Assembly: GCA_964617665.1 (NCBI GenBank)
Contig: CAZUAH010000465.1
Coordinates: 1 to 11,137 of the forward strand
Direction of reading: 5' to 3'
DNA from: JADHUC01 sp964617665
GTDB lineage: Bacteria > Planctomycetota > Planctomycetia > Pirellulales > Pirellulaceae
DNA: 11,137 bases
The translations under genes were made by a program, and so were the position numbers. This document shows positions 6,440 to 11,137 of the stretch, in pieces (the stretch's first letter is position 1; every line of letters begins with the position of its first letter). Under the pieces are notes generated by a model. It ran no database searches and had not been told where the DNA came from. It saw only the letters and a program-made list of their open reading frames with translations.

Positions 6440-7858
6440 TTACGGTACGGCTTCGATGATTAGTCCGTTCGTGCGGTCGGGCGAGCCAACGGGGTGGCCG
6501 GCAACAACGATGATATTGTCGCCGGACTTCGCAAGTCCGAGTTCCTTGCACATTGCGCCTGCGACACCGATCAACTCTCTTGAGTCGCTCGGGCATTCGA
6601 TCAATTGTGGGACGACGCCGTAGTACAAACTGCAACGGCGGACGATGTGCTCGTCCGAAGCCAACGCCAGGATGGGGCACGGCGGCCGGTTCTTGGAAAT
6701 CAGACGTGCGGTCGTTCCCGAGGACGTGTAGACCGCGACGGCGGCCACTTGTTGTACCTTCGTCACTTGCCGGATTGCGCCCGCCAACGCGGCGACCGTA
6801 AGTCGATCACGGACCTCGATCTTCACGGGCCTGCCATGCTCCTCCAAGTAGTCCTGAGCCGCCATCAACGTTTCATTCATCATGTGAACCGTTTCGACGG
6901 GATACGAGCCGATCGACGATTCGCCCGACAACATCACCGCGTCGGTATGATCGAACACGGCATTGGCCACATCTGACACCTCGGCCCGAGTAGGCGTTGG
7001 TGATTGGATCATGCTCTCTAGCATTTCGGTCGCAATGATGCACGGCTTGGAAGCCAACTGGCACTTTGTTGTGATGCTCTTCTGGGCTACTGGAACGGCA
7101 GGGAAGTCCATTTCGACGCCCAAGTCGCCACGGGCAACCATGACGGCGTCCGCTGCCTTGATAAGCTCGTCCACACGCTCCAACGCTTGTGGTTTCTCGA
7201 TCTTAGCGATGATGTGGACGTCGCTTCCCGCCTCGTCCAACAAGCCACGAAGTTCGTTTATGTCTTCGGCGCGTTGGACGAACGACAAGGCGACGTAGTC
7301 GAAATCCCGCTCGGCGATCCAATCAACGTCACGACGGTCCTTTTCGGTCAAAGGTGAGGTGGGGATGTGCGTATCGGGTAGGTTCACACCCTTGCCGTTC
7401 GACAACTTGCCGCCAACTGCAACGCGACAGGTGAATTCCTCAGGCGGCGATGCCTGGACGACTTCCAGACGCAGGCGGCCATCCGCCAAGAAGACCCTAT
7501 CGCCAATCGAAACGTAGTCGACCAGTTCCTCGAATGTCGTTGAGACGCGTTCGGCGGTACCTTCAATCGGAGTTCGCTGAATTACGATTTCGCGTTCTGG
7601 TTTCAGGAACACCGCACCTTCCTCAAGCATGCCGACGCGAATTTTCGGCCCACACAGGTCGCCGCATACAGCCACAGGATGGCCCAACTCCGATTCGACC
7701 TGACGCACGTTGGCCAGCGCCCCCTCTCGCTGCTCGGCCGTTCCATGCGAGAAGTTGATGCGAAATACATCCACACCAGCTTCGATCAGAGCCCTAATCT
7801 TCTCCTTGGCGAAGCTAGACGGTCCGAGAGTGGCCACGATCTTCGTACGAGTGTACAT
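6440..7858 (-). CDS. pyk: Pyruvate kinase
   Basis: Catalyses the last step of glycolysis, phosphoenolpyruvate plus ADP to pyruvate plus ATP, in the cytosol as a tetramer. The 472 residues are the normal bacterial length. TKIVATLGPSS (5-15) opens the TIM barrel; FRINFSHG (32-39) and CGPKIRVG (69-76) hold PEP and phosphate contacts; the B domain spans about 78-165. The signature IIAKIEKPQAL (216-226) contains catalytic K219 and metal ligand E221, and VARGDLGVEM (241-250) gives the second metal ligand D245. ATEMLESMI (276-284) and PTRAEVSDVANAVFDHTDAVMLSGE complete the active site. The C-terminal allosteric domain is at about 355-472, with TSSGTTARLISKNRP (378-392). ATG 7858 has AGGG about 10 bases upstream. 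All key residues are present, so it should be active. Confidence 0.98.
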   Translation of the reverse strand: MYTRTKIVATLGPSSFAKEKIRALIEAGVDVFRINFSHGTAEQREGALANVRQVESELGHPVAVCGDLCGPKIRVGMLEEGAVFLKPEREIVIQRTPIEGTAERVSTTFEELVDYVSIGDRVFLADGRLRLEVVQASPPEEFTCRVAVGGKLSNGKGVNLPDTHIPTSPLTEKDRRDVDWIAERDFDYVALSFVQRAEDINELRGLLDEAGSDVHIIAKIEKPQALERVDELIKAADAVMVARGDLGVEMDFPAVPVAQKSITTKCQLASKPCIIATEMLESMIQSPTPTRAEVSDVANAVFDHTDAVMLSGESSIGSYPVETVHMMNETLMAAQDYLEEHGRPVKIEVRDRLTVAALAGAIRQVTKVQQVAAVAVYTSSGTTARLISKNRPPCPILALASDEHIVRRCSLYYGVVPQLIECPSDSRELIGVAGAMCKELGLAKSGDNIIVVAGHPVGSPDRTNGLIIEAVP

Positions 7859-7896
7859 GTCGATTCATCCCTGCCGTAACGTGACATGAGTCTTGA

Positions 7897-7913
7897 GGCA
7901 GGCACAGCCTGCC
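7897..7913. repeat. Perfect palindrome GGCAGGC-ACA-GCCTGCC in intergenic gap
   Basis: Seven perfectly paired bases on each side of a 3-base loop lie 60 bases past the alpha-2-macroglobulin stop and 38 bases before the pyk ATG. In the minus-strand transcript the stem can be extended by a G-U pair. No T-run follows in either direction, so an intrinsic terminator is unlikely. It looks like a short REP-type dispersed element or a hairpin protecting the upstream mRNA end. Confidence 0.5.
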
Positions 7914-7973
7914 CTACGAGCACCGGATTTGTCAAGAGTGGGCTTGGGGCGAACTCGTCGCACATGCGTGAGT

Positions 7974-10900
7974 CTACTGCACGATCAGTTTCACACTCTC
8001 CGAATGGCTGTTGAACTCAGGGGCGTACATGCATTGGATTTGGGCGATGCCGGTTTGGTATTGGCCCTTGTGTACGACGCGCGTCGAGTACTCGAAGACG
8101 TACGTGCCCTTCGGCAGGTAGTCGATGAAAAAGTGGCTGGCCGTGTCTCGTGTGGATTCGTAGTAGGCCAGGCCGTCTTGGTATTTGTACCGCGACAAGA
8201 CGTTTACCGGTTCCGTGCCGCTGCCGCGATAGTCCTTCAAGTGGATGTACTCCATGTCGCGATCGACACGCAGTTCGATGCGGCACACCAGTTCGTCGCC
8301 CACGCCCACCGGACCTTCGACCGGCTTCAGCACGGGACCTTTTTCCGTGTACTCCTTTGTGTACAGGCGTTTGGCTAGTTTCAGCGGTGTGCCCTCGTAC
8401 GGAGTAACCTTGCTCATGTCCTCCAGGTATTGCCAGTGGACGCTGCCCCAGGCGACGCCTTCATCCACCCTGCGCACAGCGATGTGTCCCATCTTGGGTT
8501 TGATTTCGCCGCCAGTGAAACGCTGTTCGTAGAAGCCTGTTCCGGCCTCGACGTTCTTTGGTTCGATCATGATGCCGCCCAGCGAGACGCGGACCAGTTC
8601 GTCCGACGCGAGGATGTCGGTCCCGCGAAGAAGCAGCGAATACACCGCGTCGGCTGTGGCCTTGGTGGTCTTCCAGTCCTGCGTCTGCTTTTGTTTCAGG
8701 AGCCAGACGCGACACTCCTCGACGGCCTCGGTGTCGTTCATTACCTCGTCGAAGGCTTCGATCATCATGGCCTGCGTCTCGATCGGTGCCCGGAACCACC
8801 ACCAGGACAGTTCGAGTTCGCGCCAAAACATCCCCATTTCTTCATTGGTTACGGATCGCTCTTTGATCGACCGCATGATGGCCCGTGGCGTGTCCTTGTC
8901 GCCGAACCGTTTCGTGGCGATGGCCAAATGAGCCTGCGACTGACGATTGGCCAGATCCAACCAGTATTTCTTCGCCTGACCGAGGAAGTAATCCACGGCC
9001 TCCTTGTGCTTCGCGTCGATCGCCTTGTCCTTCAGGAAGAAGCTGCGTCCGTACAGGTACAAAGCGATCCTGGGCGTGAGGTTATTCTGGTCAAGCCGTT
9101 TGTGTTTGATGATGTCGCGGTAACGCTTGTCGATCCAATTGTCCAACCGCCCCAAAGCCTTGATCGCGGAAGCCACGTCGATGTCCACGCCCAGATGTCT
9201 CATCCGGCCGAATCCGGTCGTGATATAAAGCGTGATGTAGTCGTTCGACGGGCCGCCGGGGAACCACGACCAGGCGCCATCGGCGTATTGTAGTTCGGCG
9301 ATCTTCCGCACCAGACGCGCTGTTTCGTCGTTCAACCGATTCTCGTCGAACAGGATGCCTACGTTACGTCGCGCTTCGCTTTCCTTCTTCGCCTGACGCA
9401 GCCATGGAGTCTCCTCCAACATCACGGCCTTCAGGTCCTGGTTCTTCTCCATCGGGCTGTCCAACGCCGGCGTGCCCTTCCATTGATCGAAGACGCGTCG
9501 GATCTTGGGATCGGAGTTGGCGATGTGGCGAGCCAGGCAATTGGCATACAACCGGTTAAACGTCTGCTCGGTGCACTGGTGTGGGAATTCCATCAGGTAC
9601 GGCAATGCCATGACCGCGTACCAAGCTGGATTCGAGACCATTTGCACGGTCACATTCTGGTGCCGGAGCGTGTCGGACTTGCCCGAGTCGATCAGCTTGG
9701 TGAATTCGAACTTCCTGGTCTGCGGTCCGCGAATGGGCAGCGGCAGCGACTCGGTCACCAGGATCCGCCGCGACAAGACCGGCAGATAGCCTTCTTCGCC
9801 ATCGGATAGCCGCCCGGTCGAGCCTACGGCCTTGTACGTAAGGAAGCCCATTCCGTCAGGCACCTTCAATCGCCAAGAGAAGCTGCGCGACTCTTTCGAC
9901 GGCACGTCAAAGTTCAAGTCGGTTGTCTTGTTGCCCAACGCCCCGTCGACGTTTTCCGCAGTGCGGGCATCGGCAAAGCTCAGCCGTACAGTGCCTGGCT
10001 GACGCGTGGGCGACTGGTTGGATACTTTGACGGTGAACTCCAGCACATCGCCTTCACGCAAGAACCGTGGCGGATTCGGCTGGACCATCAGGTCCTTGGC
10101 CGTCACCGTCTTGTCCTGCAGATACCCGCTACGCAGATCACGATCGTGGGCAAAGCCCATGAACTTCCATTCGGTCAGCGCCTCGGGCATGGTGAATTCC
10201 AGCTTCACCTCGCCGTCCTTGTCGGACAGCAGGTGTGGGAAGAAAAATGCTGTTTCGTTCAGATTCTTGCGGGCAGCAACTTTGCTCAGGTCGGGGCTGG
10301 GCTGGCCGGCAGCCTGCTGCTGTGCATCCTGCTGACGCTTGGACTTACGCAAGGCCTCGCCGCCATTGGCCTTGTCGTCGGCCATTGGCGCAGCCGTGGC
10401 GGCTTCCCCTTCGGCCGGTGCTGCCAAGGCACGACGAGACCTCATCGCCGGTGCACCATATGCGACGCCACCGGCCCGATTTCGTCCGCGATAGAACATG
10501 TAGCCGGACAGGTTGGCCACGATCTCGTATGGGAACGACCGGTACGTCAGCGTCGAATCCTTGTGGTCCGATGGCCAATTGCCATGCAGATGCTGACAGT
10601 TCTTGATGACATTTTCGAATTGCGAGTACAGATTCGTGTGATCTTGATAGAAAACGCCGAAAGACTGCTGCCAGTTGTGTGCCAGATAGGCGTCCAGTGA
10701 CGCGTCATACAGCGTGGCCACCATCTCGGCCACCGCCTTCTTGGCGTCGGGCCCGGTGATCACAGCGGTCCATGTTTCCTTCTCCGCTGGGCCAAGCTTG
10801 GACGTGAAGTGTTCCCATTTGACCTTCAGTTCCTTGTTGCTCCACGGCACGACGACGCGGTATGAGTTCAAATACGCTCGGTTCTCCCGCACCATCGTGA

Positions 10901-11137
10901 CGCGAAGGGCAAAGCCGCCTCGCATCGCTTCGGTCACTTTGTGCTTGATGGAAACCTGCGTATGGTCCGCGTCGGTCCAGTAGCTCTCCAGGATCTTGCG
11001 GCGATGTTCGATCTCGACAAACGCCCTCGCCTTGTCGTATCCCGAACCCCAGACGGCCGAGAGTTCCTCGCCGGGTTCGAGTGTCCAACTCGGAGCAGCG
11101 ACTTTGTTCGGGATCTTGATGGCGAACTTCTTCGCTT
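7974..11137 (-). CDS. Bacterial alpha-2-macroglobulin family protein, N-terminus outside window
   Basis: Large protease-trapping protein of the cell envelope or periplasm; 1053 codons are visible and the frame is open to the right edge. Residue numbers count from the codon at 11135. Residues about 65-210 form macroglobulin/bait-region-domain material (FALRVTMVRENRAYL, VVVPWSNKELKVKW). A basic, Ala/Gln-rich low-complexity segment at about 216-288 sits where proteases cut the bait. The core A2M domain then starts with NLNETAFFFPHL, followed by LEFTMPEALTEWKF. The thioester motif PHQCTEQTF is intact with C521 and Q524, so covalent capture of proteases is predicted. The alpha/alpha thioester domain follows (YADGAWSWFPGGPSNDYITLY), and the C-terminal receptor-like domain ends with MYAPEFNSHSE. 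In many bacteria the partner gene is penicillin-binding protein 1C; it is not in this window, and pyk follows. Signal peptide or lipobox cannot be checked. Confidence 0.95.
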   Translation of the reverse strand, partial: AKKFAIKIPNKVAAPSWTLEPGEELSAVWGSGYDKARAFVEIEHRRKILESYWTDADHTQVSIKHKVTEAMRGGFALRVTMVRENRAYLNSYRVVVPWSNKELKVKWEHFTSKLGPAEKETWTAVITGPDAKKAVAEMVATLYDASLDAYLAHNWQQSFGVFYQDHTNLYSQFENVIKNCQHLHGNWPSDHKDSTLTYRSFPYEIVANLSGYMFYRGRNRAGGVAYGAPAMRSRRALAAPAEGEAATAAPMADDKANGGEALRKSKRQQDAQQQAAGQPSPDLSKVAARKNLNETAFFFPHLLSDKDGEVKLEFTMPEALTEWKFMGFAHDRDLRSGYLQDKTVTAKDLMVQPNPPRFLREGDVLEFTVKVSNQSPTRQPGTVRLSFADARTAENVDGALGNKTTDLNFDVPSKESRSFSWRLKVPDGMGFLTYKAVGSTGRLSDGEEGYLPVLSRRILVTESLPLPIRGPQTRKFEFTKLIDSGKSDTLRHQNVTVQMVSNPAWYAVMALPYLMEFPHQCTEQTFNRLYANCLARHIANSDPKIRRVFDQWKGTPALDSPMEKNQDLKAVMLEETPWLRQAKKESEARRNVGILFDENRLNDETARLVRKIAELQYADGAWSWFPGGPSNDYITLYITTGFGRMRHLGVDIDVASAIKALGRLDNWIDKRYRDIIKHKRLDQNNLTPRIALYLYGRSFFLKDKAIDAKHKEAVDYFLGQAKKYWLDLANRQSQAHLAIATKRFGDKDTPRAIMRSIKERSVTNEEMGMFWRELELSWWWFRAPIETQAMMIEAFDEVMNDTEAVEECRVWLLKQKQTQDWKTTKATADAVYSLLLRGTDILASDELVRVSLGGIMIEPKNVEAGTGFYEQRFTGGEIKPKMGHIAVRRVDEGVAWGSVHWQYLEDMSKVTPYEGTPLKLAKRLYTKEYTEKGPVLKPVEGPVGVGDELVCRIELRVDRDMEYIHLKDYRGSGTEPVNVLSRYKYQDGLAYYESTRDTASHFFIDYLPKGTYVFEYSTRVVHKGQYQTGIAQIQCMYAPEFNSHSESVKLIVQ

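Noticed and set aside
7930..7935. TTGACA as the -35 of a pyk promoter
   Set aside because: The -35 is perfect but no acceptable -10 is found at 15-19 bases; the palindrome occupies that place. Mentioned only as part of a finding.
8430..9293. Plus-strand open frame of 287 codons opposite the alpha-2-macroglobulin gene
   Set aside because: It is antisense to a clearly conserved coding region; its protein resembles no known family and reflects GC-rich codon-phase shadowing.

Overview
The window is about 11.1 kb of GC-rich bacterial chromosome in which every supported gene lies on the minus strand, so transcription runs from position 11137 down to 1. Gene content suggests a planctomycete, probably Pirellulales-like. 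It has a long bacterial alpha-2-macroglobulin, an mraZ-rsmH pair with none of the usual downstream division and murein genes (ftsL, ftsI, mur genes), and mostly weak or absent Shine-Dalgarno sequences. That assignment is an inference from style and layout, not from a database match. No phage genes, transposases, tRNA, rRNA or CRISPR arrays were seen. It reads as an ordinary housekeeping region with some interesting non-coding structure.

In order of transcription: (1) 11137-7974 is the C-terminal 1053 residues of an alpha-2-macroglobulin with an intact CTEQ thioester motif and a basic, low-complexity, bait-like segment; its N-terminus lies beyond the window. (2) A short gap holds a perfect GGCAGGC/GCCTGCC palindrome, then pyruvate kinase (7858-6440). 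(3) A promoter-like pair precedes a GT4-type glycosyltransferase (6320-5181). (4) A 245-base gap carries a good sigma70-type promoter and, overlapping it and running into the mraZ start codon, a direct-repeat array with an exact 10-base period. It is very likely the MraZ autoregulatory operator. (5) mraZ (4935-4408) is followed by 250 non-coding bases with three predicted hairpins, then rsmH (4156-3272). (6) A 224-base gap with a small hairpin leads to a 117-residue single-pass membrane protein (3047-2694). (7) A tight set follows: a SLOG-fold protein (2658-2176), argJ (2179-980) and a two-TM potassium channel with an RCK domain (983 to the left edge). The last three genes overlap by 4 bases at each junction, which implies translational coupling.

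Functionally, mraZ-rsmH is the remnant of the division and cell-wall cluster: a repressor controlling itself and a 16S rRNA methyltransferase. The SLOG-argJ-channel set is one transcription unit with no obvious shared pathway; arginine synthesis and potassium homeostasis are only loosely linked. Gaps of 200-250 bases are 3048-3271, 4157-4407 and 4936-5180. Beyond the elements listed, nothing further was recognised in them; in particular 5003-5180 shows no gene and no convincing terminator. No gene-free stretch exceeds 300 bases.
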